Part shown: positions 21,470-28,585 of the stretch, one piece after another
Layout: the number at the start of each line of letters is the position of its first letter
Position numbering within the stretch: the stretch's first letter is position 1
Source of the DNA: Nocardiopsis changdeensis
GTDB taxonomy: Bacteria; Actinomycetota; Actinomycetes; Streptosporangiales; Streptosporangiaceae
Length of the DNA: 29,245 nucleotides
Direction of reading: 5' to 3'
NCBI RefSeq assembly: GCF_018316655.1
Contig: NZ_CP074134.1
Coordinates: forward strand, 1-29,245
Notes under the pieces: generated by a model
Database searches by the model: none
Seen by the model: only the letters and a program-made list of their open reading frames with translations
What the model was told of the DNA's origin: nothing
Program-made: the position numbers and the translations under genes

Positions 21470-21514
21470 AAGAGCCCAGCTTGTAACAGGTGAGCTATGC
21501 CCTGAGGAGGCGTG

Positions 21515-22033
21515 ATGCTGTCGATCGCGGAGGTAGTGGAGGCCACCGGCGCACCCCGCGCTGACGTGATCCGCGTGATCCGCGGCGGCGGCACCACCCA
21601 GGCCGACTGGCACATCGCCTGCGCCATCGAGCGGTTGGGTGGTCGGCGGGCCGCGGACCTGATGTGGGGTCCGGAGCGGATTCCGACCGAGACCCCCACT
21701 CCCACGAACCCGGACGCCAAGCGCATCGCCGGGGTGCGGATCTACGAGGAGCCCACCGCCCCGGACGCCCCGCAGACCGCCCTGCCGGACTACCCGGTCC
21801 GGGAGGAGCCGCTCACCGGCCGCGAGGCCGCCGAGGAGCTGGCCGCCTCGGTCCAGGCCGACCTGGGCGAGGTCCTGGAGGACGACGACGCCGCGGCCCG
21901 CCTGACCGCTGCCTGGTCCACCCCCGCCGAGGGCCGCCGGGTCCTGGCCCGGGTGGTGCCCCTGGCCCTCCTCACCCCCCGGGGCCGCGTCCGGCTCTGG
22001 AACGCCGAATACGCCGCCGCAGACGCGGCCTGA
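21515..22033 (+). CDS. Hypothetical protein with N-terminal HTH-like segment
   Basis: This 172-aa protein starts at ATG 21515 after GAGGAGG. Residues 1-35 (LSIAEVVEATGAPRADVIRVIRGG) look like a short helix-turn-helix. The middle is Pro/Thr-rich, and residues about 95-165 are helical and acidic. It is the first gene after the GntR-controlled promoter and so a candidate activator or early transfer protein. No family is recognised. Confidence 0.65.
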   Translation: MLSIAEVVEATGAPRADVIRVIRGGGTTQADWHIACAIERLGGRRAADLMWGPERIPTETPTPTNPDAKRIAGVRIYEEPTAPDAPQTALPDYPVREEPLTGREAAEELAASVQADLGEVLEDDDAAARLTAAWSTPAEGRRVLARVVPLALLTPRGRVRLWNAEYAAADAA

Positions 22034-22075
22034 CCAGCACCACCACACATCCGACACACCCGAGAGGGGACAGCT

Positions 22076-22510
22076 ATGTCCAGGATTCGCCCCAGGCCCA
22101 CGACGTTGTCGCAGACGCCCGCCCCCGAGAGCGACTGGTCCGATTTCGACGAGCCCGAGGTTCTGTGGCCCGCCCCGGGCTCCAAGGACCACCACCTGTT
22201 CGCCGAGTTCGACACCCCCGCCCCCGCTCCGGCCCGGCCGGCGCCCACCCCCGAGATCGTCCGCCTCCAGACCGAGATCGCCTGGGCCCAGCGCAACCAG
22301 GACCTGTTGTCCTCCGCCCTGGACGCGACGCTGTCCCTCCTCCAGATGTGCCTGTACCGGATCGAGGTCCTGGAGGCCCAGCCGCAGATCCAGGAGCGGT
22401 GCCCCGAGCCCCGGGGCCACTCGATCTCCCTGGGGAAGCAGGTCGACGAACTGGAGGCGGAGCTGGCCGGGCTGCGCGTCGACGACGTGCTGGTGAGCGC
22501 CACCGCCTGA
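22076..22510 (+). CDS. Hypothetical coiled-coil protein
   Basis: This 144-aa protein starts at ATG 22076 behind GAGAGGGGA. A Pro-rich, acidic N-terminus (1-58) is followed by a long helix (EIVRLQTEIAWAQRNQDLLSSAL...LEAQ) and a second heptad segment SLGKQVDELEAELAGL. This suggests an oligomeric adaptor. No membrane span is present and no family is recognised. Confidence 0.65.
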   Translation: MSRIRPRPTTLSQTPAPESDWSDFDEPEVLWPAPGSKDHHLFAEFDTPAPAPARPAPTPEIVRLQTEIAWAQRNQDLLSSALDATLSLLQMCLYRIEVLEAQPQIQERCPEPRGHSISLGKQVDELEAELAGLRVDDVLVSATA

Positions 22511-22533
22511 CCGCCGCCCCTGGGGCGCCTGTT

Positions 22534-22560
22534 CCCCACCGGCCCGTCCTGCCGGTGGGG
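22534..22560 (+). terminator. Perfect 10-bp stem-loop
   Basis: CCCCACCGGC at 22534-22543 pairs with GCCGGTGGGG at 22551-22560. A smaller GCCCC-T-GGGGC hairpin lies just before it. It is an intra-operon hairpin. Confidence 0.55.
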
Positions 22561-22608
22561 TTCGGGGACCGCAGGGTCCGACACCACCCACGAGACGAGG
22601 AGCCGCCC

Positions 22609-22950
22609 ATGCCCGCGACCACCATCGACCACGAGGACTACATCAAGGCCGCCTGGCGCGCCATCCCCGACGCTCAGGACTGCTGGACCTGGACCGACCC
22701 GACGGCCGCCTGGGAGGCCCTGGAGGAGGAGATCGAGGTCTCCGACGCCGCGATCGCCTGCTCCTACTACCTGGACACCGTCGACCCCGGCCGCGCCGGA
22801 ATCGTCACCCTCCCGGACGGCCACGCCCTGGGCTGGCACGAGACCGGCGGCTGGACTGTGATCGGCCACGCCGGTCTGGTCACCGTCCCGGGCGCCCTCC
22901 CGGCGGACGCCTCCCCGGCCCAGGTGACCCGGCTGGCCGCCGCCGTCTGA
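22609..22950 (+). CDS. Hypothetical protein
   Basis: This 113-aa protein starts at ATG 22609 behind GAGGAG. It has a Trp-rich acidic N-terminal half (CWTWTDPTAAWEALEEEIEV). The second half is beta-like and includes TLPDGHALGWHETGGWTVIGHAG, which loosely recalls small actinobacterial proteins such as DUF6292. I would not assign it to that family without a profile search. No signal or membrane segment is seen. Confidence 0.65.
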   Translation: MPATTIDHEDYIKAAWRAIPDAQDCWTWTDPTAAWEALEEEIEVSDAAIACSYYLDTVDPGRAGIVTLPDGHALGWHETGGWTVIGHAGLVTVPGALPADASPAQVTRLAAAV

Positions 22951-22981
22951 CCGAGGACACCACCGATTCCCCCGACACCGC

Positions 22982-23009
22982 GAGCCCCGCCCACCACCGG
23001 GCGGGGCTC
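22982..23009 (+). terminator. Perfect 11-bp stem-loop
   Basis: GAGCCCCGCCC at 22982-22992 pairs with GGGCGGGGCTC at 22999-23009 across a 6-nt loop, with weak T content after it. Confidence 0.65.
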
Positions 23010-23031
23010 TCCCACACCCACAGGAGTACCG

Positions 23032-23355
23032 ATGACCGCTTCCACCCTGTTCTCCGGCCCCGCCGAGATCGACACCACCGCCATCGAGCACCTGCTCACC
23101 GACCCCGACCTGCACGCCGACCACCTGCCCGGCGAGACCGCCGAGGAGCACGCCGCCCGCACCACGGCGGCCGCCGACATCACCGCGACCCTGCTGGACG
23201 AGCTGGCGGAGCCGATGGCCGACCACCCCGACGGGCTGGAGGCCGGCATCCAGGCCGCGTCCGCCACGATCCGCGAGTGGGTGGACGCCTACGCCGACTA
23301 CGTGCACGACCTGGTCGACGGCGCCGACGAGGCCATGGGGCGGTGGGCCGCATGA
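23032..23355 (+). CDS. Hypothetical acidic protein, head of an overlapping gene string
   Basis: This 107-aa protein starts at ATG 23032 after CAGGAG. It is strongly acidic, helical and rich in Ala, Asp, Glu and Thr. Its last bases overlap the next ATG (ATGA), and three more such overlaps or near-overlaps follow. No family is recognised. Confidence 0.65.
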   Translation: MTASTLFSGPAEIDTTAIEHLLTDPDLHADHLPGETAEEHAARTTAAADITATLLDELAEPMADHPDGLEAGIQAASATIREWVDAYADYVHDLVDGADEAMGRWAA

Positions 23356-23633
23356 TCAGGGACTTCGTCGGCTACTGGTACGACGCCGTGATGGTCCGCG
23401 GCCCGATCGAGGGTGTGCTGCGGGGCCTGATGGCCGTCTCGGTCCTGGTCGCGTGGTGGCTGATCCTGGCGGGCACCGCCGGGGTCTGGGTCATCATCGC
23501 GGCCCTGTACGGCACGGTCGTGATCTCCGCGTGGGCGGCGCTGGCCTGGCCGCCCCGCTGCTGGTGCGGAACCCGCCACTGGGACGCCGCCGACGACGAC
23601 CACGACCCGGACCAGTACGGGAGGGCCGCCTGA
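23352..23633 (+). CDS. Small two-span membrane protein
   Basis: This 93-aa protein begins at ATG 23352, overlapping the previous stop. Two hydrophobic helices (about residues 24-44 and 46-66: GLMAVSVLVAWWLILAGTAG and VIIAALYGTVVISAWAALAW) are followed by CWC and a His/Asp-rich tail. It is probably an inner-membrane peptide of the transfer apparatus. No family is recognised. Confidence 0.65.
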   Translation: MIRDFVGYWYDAVMVRGPIEGVLRGLMAVSVLVAWWLILAGTAGVWVIIAALYGTVVISAWAALAWPPRCWCGTRHWDAADDDHDPDQYGRAA

Positions 23634-23758
23634 TGCTCTCCCGCTGCCTGGCCCGCCTGGCCTGCCGCGTCACCTACATCCACTGCGGCGTCCCGATGGA
23701 GTTCGAGCACCTTCCCCGCGCCCAGTACGTGTGCATGGTCTGCGGGGCCTCCCGATGA
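23633..23758 (+). CDS. Small zinc-ribbon-like peptide
   Basis: This 41-aa peptide starts at ATG 23633, whose A is also the last base of the upstream stop, behind GGGAGG. It carries HCG near residue 17 and ends YVCMVCGASR, so a small CxxC zinc knuckle is possible. Its stop overlaps the next ATG. Confidence 0.55.
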   Translation: MLSRCLARLACRVTYIHCGVPMEFEHLPRAQYVCMVCGASR

Positions 23759-23880
23759 GCGCCGCCGACATCGAGTTCCACCGGTCCACCTGTAGCGCCT
23801 GCTGGTCCGGCCGCGACTGCGCCACCCTGCGCTGGCTCCAGGGCGGCCCCTGGCCCTCCCTGTGGGGGTGGTGGTCGTGA
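23755..23880 (+). CDS. Cys/Trp-rich micropeptide
   Basis: This 41-aa peptide starts at an ATG overlapping the previous stop. It contains FHRSTCSACWSGRDC, giving three cysteines and a histidine for metal binding, and a Trp-rich end (WPSLWGWWS). Its stop overlaps the next GTG. The tight overlap chain is the main evidence that it is real. Confidence 0.5.
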   Translation: MSAADIEFHRSTCSACWSGRDCATLRWLQGGPWPSLWGWWS

Positions 23881-24026
23881 TCGGCCTGATCATCGCCGCC
23901 GCCTCGGTGGCCGTGGTCGGCGCCCCGCTGCTGCTGGTGGCGCGGACCGGGCCGCTGCTGGGCTACGCCGCCCGACCCCAGCGATTCCGACGCCGCCGCC
24001 TGTTCGCACGCCGTTCCCGGACGTGA
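23877..24026 (+). CDS. Single-span membrane micropeptide
   Basis: This 49-aa peptide starts at a GTG overlapping the previous stop. One hydrophobic helix (IGLIIAAASVAVVGAPLLLVA) is followed by a very basic tail (RFRRRRLFARRSR), which would stay cytoplasmic. It ends the overlapping string, and a 13-bp stem-loop follows. Confidence 0.55.
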   Translation: MIGLIIAAASVAVVGAPLLLVARTGPLLGYAARPQRFRRRRLFARRSRT

Positions 24027-24027
24027 C

Positions 24028-24060
24028 GAGGCCCCCGCCACTCGTCCTGGCGGGGGTCTC
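24028..24060 (+). terminator. 13-bp stem-loop
   Basis: GAGGCCCCCGCCA at 24028-24040 pairs with TGGCGGGGGTCTC at 24048-24060 with one G-U pair. It directly follows the micropeptide string. Confidence 0.65.
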
Positions 24061-24102
24061 GCACTCCCCACCCAACCACACCTGATCTGGAAGGAGCGCG
24101 CC

Positions 24103-25203
24103 ATGGAGCGCGAAACGACCGAGACCCCGAAGAAGACCACCACCGACCCCGACACCACTGTTGCGAGCCGGATCGACCCGGTCCGCATCGGCGCCACCGT
24201 GGTGACCGGCGCTTCCGCCGCGTTCACCGCCTGGACCGTGTGGGACATGCTCTCCGGCATCGCACCCGACGCCCTGGCCCTGGGGCTGGGCGTGGGTGTG
24301 GAGGCCCTGTGGCTGTGGCTGCTCGCGATCGAGTGGCGCCAGGCCGGGCTCACCGGGCAGGTCCACCGGCTGCTCACCCTCACCGGCTGGGTCCTGGCCG
24401 GGGCCGCCGCCGCCGTGCTCATCGCCCACGGCGTCACCGAGGGCTCCTGGGTGCTGCTGGCCCTGGCCGTGTTCCCCGTCGCGTCCAAGGGCGGTTGGCA
24501 CTGGCTGACCCACAGCCACGCCGCGGCGACCCTGGCCCGCCTCGCCGAGAGCGCCCGCCGGCGCGACCGGTCCGCGGCCCTGTCCACGGACCTGACCGAG
24601 GACGACGAGGTGGAGCTGGCGGAGATCCGCCGCAAGGCCGCCAAGGCCAAGGCGAAGGCGGCGGCGGAGGCCGAGCTGGCCGCCGCCGAGGCGGAGGCCG
24701 ACCGGCTGCGCCAGGAGGCGGAGGCCGCCGCCGAGCGGGTCCGCCAGGAGACCGAGCACCAGATGCGCCAGGATGCGCTGCGCCGGTCGCTGGAGGCGCA
24801 GATGGCCGCCCAGCGCGCCGACGCGGACCTGCTCAAGCAGCGGTTCGCGCTGGAGCAGGAGCTGCGGATCATGCGGCCTATCGGTGCCGGGCCCGCCATC
24901 GGCAACGAGCAGGTTCCCGACGACGCCTCCGCGATCACCGGGCCTCTCGGCGGAACCGCGACGGCGGGGTTCGGGTTCCCGCAGAGCGCCCCGCCCCGCC
25001 GGGAGCCCACGGTCGACGACCGGGCGGTGCCCAGGGTGCCCACCCCGGGCGGCGAGGGCGAGCGCAACCGGGCCGCGGTGCTGGCCGCCTACGAGCGCCT
25101 GGCCGCTGACGGGACGGTCCCGTCGGTGTCGGCGATCGCGACCGAGGCCGGGGTGTCCCGGCGCACCGTGAACCGCCACCTGCCCCCGCAGATGCGGGGC
25201 TGA
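24103..25203 (+). CDS. SpdB/DUF2637-like membrane protein with coiled coil and C-terminal HTH
   Basis: This 366-aa protein starts at ATG 24103 after GGAAGGAG. Residues about 25-135 hold four membrane helices resembling DUF2637/SpdB-type plasmid spread proteins. Residues about 165-265 are a long Ala/Glu/Arg coiled coil. Residues about 325-366 are a helix-turn-helix (YERLAADGTVPSVSAIATEAGVSRRTVNRHL). Membrane-anchored Spd proteins help plasmids move within mycelium. The HTH could tether the plasmid to the septal membrane. It lies directly upstream of the repeat-rich candidate clt. Confidence 0.78.
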   Translation: MERETTETPKKTTTDPDTTVASRIDPVRIGATVVTGASAAFTAWTVWDMLSGIAPDALALGLGVGVEALWLWLLAIEWRQAGLTGQVHRLLTLTGWVLAGAAAAVLIAHGVTEGSWVLLALAVFPVASKGGWHWLTHSHAAATLARLAESARRRDRSAALSTDLTEDDEVELAEIRRKAAKAKAKAAAEAELAAAEAEADRLRQEAEAAAERVRQETEHQMRQDALRRSLEAQMAAQRADADLLKQRFALEQELRIMRPIGAGPAIGNEQVPDDASAITGPLGGTATAGFGFPQSAPPRREPTVDDRAVPRVPTPGGEGERNRAAVLAAYERLAADGTVPSVSAIATEAGVSRRTVNRHLPPQMRG

Positions 25204-25546
25204 CCCGCACCCGACTGGGCACCCCTGGGCACCCCTCCTGACCTGGAGGTGCACAGGGGTGCCCACCCGCCCGCTCCGGCGGGTGCCCACACCTGCCCGG
25301 CCCCTCGCGGTCGGGCGGGTGCGGGCACCGCTCCGGCGCCGCGCGAACCACTGCCACCCCCCGCGAACCGGGGGTGAGGTGGCGCCGCGCGAACCCTGGT
25401 GCCCACCCTGCCCACCCCTCAACCCCGGAGGTCCGATTCAGCACCGATTCCATCGACGCCCCCGCGCACCGCCCCGGTGGTGCGCACCCCCGGCCGGGCC
25501 GCTGCTCTTGATGGGTGGCGGCCCGACCCACGCCTCGAGGAGGACC
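25204..25546 (+). repeat. Repeat-rich non-coding region, candidate clt transfer locus
   Basis: There is no convincing gene in these 343 bases. A tandem GGGCACCCCT pair (25217-25236) faces AGGGGTGCCC at 25255-25264. CGCGAACC occurs at 25342, 25362 and 25388. GGCGCCGCGCGAACC is repeated at 25335-25349 and 25381-25395. GGTGCCCAC recurs near 25259, 25282 and 25398. Streptomyces plasmids carry a non-coding clt with short direct repeats near their transfer genes, and this fits. Transcription leader DNA is the alternative. Confidence 0.5.
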
Positions 25547-25975
25547 GTGAGCAAGTACCTGGACCGCGACGGGTCCCGTTACGGGATCCCCACCTACCCC
25601 CGCCACCTGGCCCCCGCCGGGCTGGCGACCCGCTACCAGCTCCGCCGCCTGGACCTTCGCCCCGGCGGCCAGGAACCGGCCGCCCAGCTCATGTGGCGCT
25701 CGCGCGCCGGCGGGTCCCGGGACGGCGTCCGCATCGCCTGGCTCTACCACGTTCACCTGGCCCGCCCGGTGAGGCCGATGACACCCGCGAAGGAGCGGGC
25801 GCTGGCCAAGGCCTTGATGGCCCGGCACACGTGCCGCGACTGCGGCGAGATCCACCCGTACTGCCTGCCCACGTCGCTGGGCCGCACCTGCCCTCCGGGC
25901 ACCGGGTGCGCCACCACCGTCGACCTGGCTCCGGGCACCGGGTGCGCCACCACCACCGTCGACCTGGCCGCGTAG
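25547..25975 (+). CDS. RRQRL-motif-type zinc-binding protein
   Basis: This 142-aa protein starts at GTG 25547 behind GAGGAGGA. The core PTYPRHLAPAGLAT-RYQLR-RLDLRPGGQEP (residues 15-44) matches the actinobacterial RRQRL zinc-binding family, here with RYQLR. It is followed by YHVHLARPVRPMTPAKERALAKALMARHTC and a CRDCGEIHPYC...TC zinc site. These are plasmid/ICE proteins of unknown function. The C-terminus carries an in-frame tandem duplication (APGTGCATTVDL-like, twice) not typical of the family. Confidence 0.82.
   Translation: MSKYLDRDGSRYGIPTYPRHLAPAGLATRYQLRRLDLRPGGQEPAAQLMWRSRAGGSRDGVRIAWLYHVHLARPVRPMTPAKERALAKALMARHTCRDCGEIHPYCLPTSLGRTCPPGTGCATTVDLAPGTGCATTTVDLAA
25893..25967 (+). repeat. 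In-frame tandem duplication at a gene's 3' end
   Basis: A 36-bp unit starting CTCCGGGCACCGGGTGCG (25893-25928) is repeated as a 39-bp unit (25929-25967) with one extra ACC codon. It duplicates a Gly-Thr-Gly-Cys-Ala-Thr-Thr stretch in the RRQRL-type protein, adding a cysteine. It is probably a recent slippage event. Confidence 0.85.
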
Positions 25976-25995
25976 GCCGAAAGGAGCAACACACC

Positions 25996-26226
25996 ATGCT
26001 TGACCTGCTCGAACGCCTCGCGGGCCTGGTCCGCGACCGCATCCACGGCGAGTGCTACGAGCTGATCGCCCACCAGCACGACGCGGTGTCCGCCAGCGCG
26101 GCCGCCCACCACCAGGCCGAGGCCGAACTCGCCGCCGCCCGTGTGGAGCTGGCCGCCGCCCTCGCCGAGAACACGACCCTGCGGGCCCTGCTGGACGGCG
26201 CCGCCGCCCCCGCAGACCGCGCCTGA
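25996..26226 (+). CDS. Small helical hypothetical protein
   Basis: This 76-aa protein starts at ATG 25996 after AAGGAG. It is a single long amphipathic helix rich in Ala, Glu, His and Leu (HHQAEAELAAARVELAAAL). It suggests a coiled-coil partner for one of the membrane proteins. No family is recognised. Confidence 0.62.
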   Translation: MLDLLERLAGLVRDRIHGECYELIAHQHDAVSASAAAHHQAEAELAAARVELAAALAENTTLRALLDGAAAPADRA

Positions 26227-26257
26227 CCTGTACCGATACCACTGATTGGAGGGGCCG

Positions 26258-26845
26258 ATGGGTGCCCTGCCCGACCCCGCGTCCCCGATCCCGGGCACGC
26301 ACAACCACCGCCGGACCCCCGAGGCCGCCCCGCCGCTGCGGGCCGTCCCCGGGCCCCGGCCCACCGCCCCGGATGCGGAGCCGACCACGCCGTCGCAGGC
26401 GCCGCCGGCCCCTCCGACCCCTGCCCCCGCGCCGGAGCCGCCCGCACCCGAACCCGCCGCCCCGGCGTCGGACGTCCCCCAGGGCACCCCGGAGCAGGAC
26501 GGCGCCCAGGGCGAGGACGCCCGGGGCCTGGACCTGGACCGCATCGCCGCCCTGCGGGCCTGGGCGGCCGAGCACCTGCGGCCCCCGGACCTGCTGAACG
26601 AGGCCACCCCCGGCCTCAAGCAGCTCTGGGAGGACGCCCTGCGGGGCGACCACCTGCCCGCGAACCCCGTGGTCCGCGTCGCCGAGATCGCCCGCCTGGT
26701 GGTGGCGCTGCCCGTGATGGCCGCCGCCGTCCTGCTGGCCTGGTCGATGGTGTCCGCGGCCCGCACCGCCGCCCTGCTGCTGGGCGCCGCGGCCCTGTGG
26801 ATCGTGCTCGGCTCGCTGGCCGGGGCGATCACCGACCTCCTCTGA
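26258..26845 (+). CDS. Pro-rich protein with C-terminal membrane anchor
   Basis: This 195-aa protein starts at ATG 26258, 3-4 nt after GGAGGGG; a TTG at 26246 is possible. Residues 1-95 are a disordered Pro/Ala/Glu linker. Residues 95-145 are helical. Residues about 146-192 form two hydrophobic helices (IARLVVALPVMAAAVLLAWSM; ALLLGAAALWIVLGSLAGAI). The layout fits a Spd-like transfer membrane protein. No family is recognised. Confidence 0.68.
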   Translation: MGALPDPASPIPGTHNHRRTPEAAPPLRAVPGPRPTAPDAEPTTPSQAPPAPPTPAPAPEPPAPEPAAPASDVPQGTPEQDGAQGEDARGLDLDRIAALRAWAAEHLRPPDLLNEATPGLKQLWEDALRGDHLPANPVVRVAEIARLVVALPVMAAAVLLAWSMVSAARTAALLLGAAALWIVLGSLAGAITDLL

Positions 26846-26877
26846 CCCGACTACCTGCACAGACAGGAGAACCAACC

Positions 26878-27312
26878 ATGTATTTCGTGACGGCCGTCGG
26901 CCTGTTCGCCGCGGCCTGGCTCACCAACAAGAAGTGGGGCAAGCACTGGTGGCTGCCCATCTCCCTGGCCGCGCTGGGCTCGCTGGCGCTGGCCGCGAGC
27001 GCGGTCGGCGGCTGGATCGGCTACGTCCTCAACCTCGGGGCCGGCGCGATCGCCGGGGCCGTCGGCGGGATCTTCGGCGGCGGCGTGTCGGCGTCGATGA
27101 TCCTGGGCGTGGGCGCGCTGATCGGCACGATCATCATCATCGCCGACCTCATGGTCGACCGGTCCTGCAACAAGGCCGCGATCATCAGCTTCGTGTTGAC
27201 CCCGATCGCGGCGATGTACGCGGGCGGGATCATCGGGTCCCTGCACGGCGGTCTGCGCGACGCCGGCGCCGGGGCGGCCACGGGGCTGATGAGCGCCCTG
27301 ATCGGGGGCTGA
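26878..27312 (+). CDS. Multi-span membrane protein
   Basis: This 144-aa protein starts at ATG 26878 behind ACAGGAGA. It has four hydrophobic segments, at about residues 1-15, 25-60, 70-98 and 105-142. They are rich in small Gly/Ala residues, with loops KKWGKHWW and MVDRSCNK. The Gly-rich helices (GAGAIAGAVGGIFGGG) suggest tight helix packing or a pore-like oligomer. It is probably part of the membrane transfer complex. No family is recognised. Confidence 0.7.
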   Translation: MYFVTAVGLFAAAWLTNKKWGKHWWLPISLAALGSLALAASAVGGWIGYVLNLGAGAIAGAVGGIFGGGVSASMILGVGALIGTIIIIADLMVDRSCNKAAIISFVLTPIAAMYAGGIIGSLHGGLRDAGAGAATGLMSALIGG

Positions 27313-27316
27313 TCCG

Positions 27317-28405
27317 ATGGACCCGTTCAGCGCGCTGGTCATCGCGGCCCTGGTCACCTGGGGTACCGCCGGGGGCGGCATCAAGGACACCTCCGCGATC
27401 CTCAAGGGCCAGACGCCGCCGTCGGTGGCCTACCGCACCGCCCGCATGGCCGCCGACAAGGAGAGGCTGCGGGCGTGGGAGCGGGCCCTGGCCGAGGGCC
27501 GGCCGCTCCCCGCGGCGCTGGAGCCGCGCCGGATCCGCATCAAGGACCTGGCGCGGCACTGGTGGGAGGACGCCCTGGAGGACGTCGATGCCTGGCGGGC
27601 CGGGCGGCGCCTGTCGCGCCCCGAGCGCAAGGCCGCCCGCGCCGCCCGCAAGGAGGAGAAGAAGTCCCTGATCAGCAGGGGCTACGACCTGATCAAGGCC
27701 CGCGGCCAGAAGCGCTCCGGCGCGGACGCCGATCCGGACGCCGATCCGGACGGCCCGGCCCCGGCGGCCGACGACGGCGGTGGCGGTGAGGTGCCCGACA
27801 ACGTGGTGCCCCTGCACGGCCCCCGCCCGGGGCGCGACAAGGACACCAAGGACACCGAAGGGCCCGACACCGCCGGGCAGGCCCCGGACCAGCCCGAGGA
27901 CCCGGAGAAGCCCCAGGAGCCGGAGAAGCACCCGGTGATCGACGGCGACCGGCCCTTGTTCGAGGGCGCCTCGAAGGAGGAGCTCGCCGACCTCACCGAC
28001 GCGCTGGGGGAGTTCATCGAGGCCCGTGACGCCCGCGACCGCGACCTGGCCCGCGAGCTGGTCGCCTCCCTCAACACCGACAGCAAGGAGAACACCGACG
28101 TGCCGCACATCGACCTGTCCGACGCCGAGACCCTGTCCGCGCACCTGCGGGCCCTGGGCAGCTACGCCGACTACATGGACCGCATCGCCGCCGACATGGA
28201 CGTCCTGGCGGCCGGGATGGCCTCCCACCAGATGGGCCACATCGCGGTGGGCCAGGTGTCCGCGGCGGGGACCGCCAACACCGAGTCGGCGGCCAAGTGC
28301 CGGGCCGTCCGCGACCAGCTCGAGCGCGCCCACACCGTGGTCGCCGACGCCCGCGCGGCCACCCCCGGGGCCGCCGACGGCGACTACCTGACCCGGGGAC
28401 AGTAG
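27317..28405 (+). CDS. Hypothetical transfer-operon protein, long charged linker
   Basis: This 362-aa protein starts at ATG 27317, 4 nt after the previous stop. A short hydrophobic N-terminus (FSALVIAALVTWGTAGG) could anchor it. Residues 35-130 are basic and helical with HWWEDALEDVDAW. Residues 135-210 are an acidic, Asp/Pro-rich linker. Residues 215-355 are helical (EELADLTDALGEFIEARD and later segments). It is the last gene before leader copy B. Proteins of this style accompany TraB in actinomycete plasmids, but I cannot name a family. Confidence 0.68.
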   Translation: MDPFSALVIAALVTWGTAGGGIKDTSAILKGQTPPSVAYRTARMAADKERLRAWERALAEGRPLPAALEPRRIRIKDLARHWWEDALEDVDAWRAGRRLSRPERKAARAARKEEKKSLISRGYDLIKARGQKRSGADADPDADPDGPAPAADDGGGGEVPDNVVPLHGPRPGRDKDTKDTEGPDTAGQAPDQPEDPEKPQEPEKHPVIDGDRPLFEGASKEELADLTDALGEFIEARDARDRDLARELVASLNTDSKENTDVPHIDLSDAETLSAHLRALGSYADYMDRIAADMDVLAAGMASHQMGHIAVGQVSAAGTANTESAAKCRAVRDQLERAHTVVADARAATPGAADGDYLTRGQ

Positions 28406-28410
28406 ACGCT

Positions 28411-28570
28411 CCGTCACCGACCAGATCGCGACCAGACGGCGACCAGACGAGATCTGGTCGCCTTCTTTGTCCCACTTTCCACCGATTCGTATGGTCGCCG
28501 GGCCCCGAAAACGGGGGGTCCGGCGGTCCGGTCGCACCCGCGACCGAACACCCCTGATCGTCACTCACAG
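28411..28570 (+). promoter_or_regulatory. Two-hairpin leader module, copy B
   Basis: This carries the same element order as 2217-2367: GGCGACCAGA/TCTGGTCGCC at 28438-28447/28453-28462 followed by TTCTTT, then TTTCCACCGATT. A second stem, CCGGGCCCCG at 28498-28507 pairing imperfectly with the CGGGG...CCGG that follows, comes next, and then GTCCGGTCGC and GACCGAACACCC. An extra upstream GCGACCAGAC (28428-28437) makes a direct repeat with the first arm. Confidence 0.7.
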
Positions 28571-28585
28571 TGAAGGATTTCGCGT

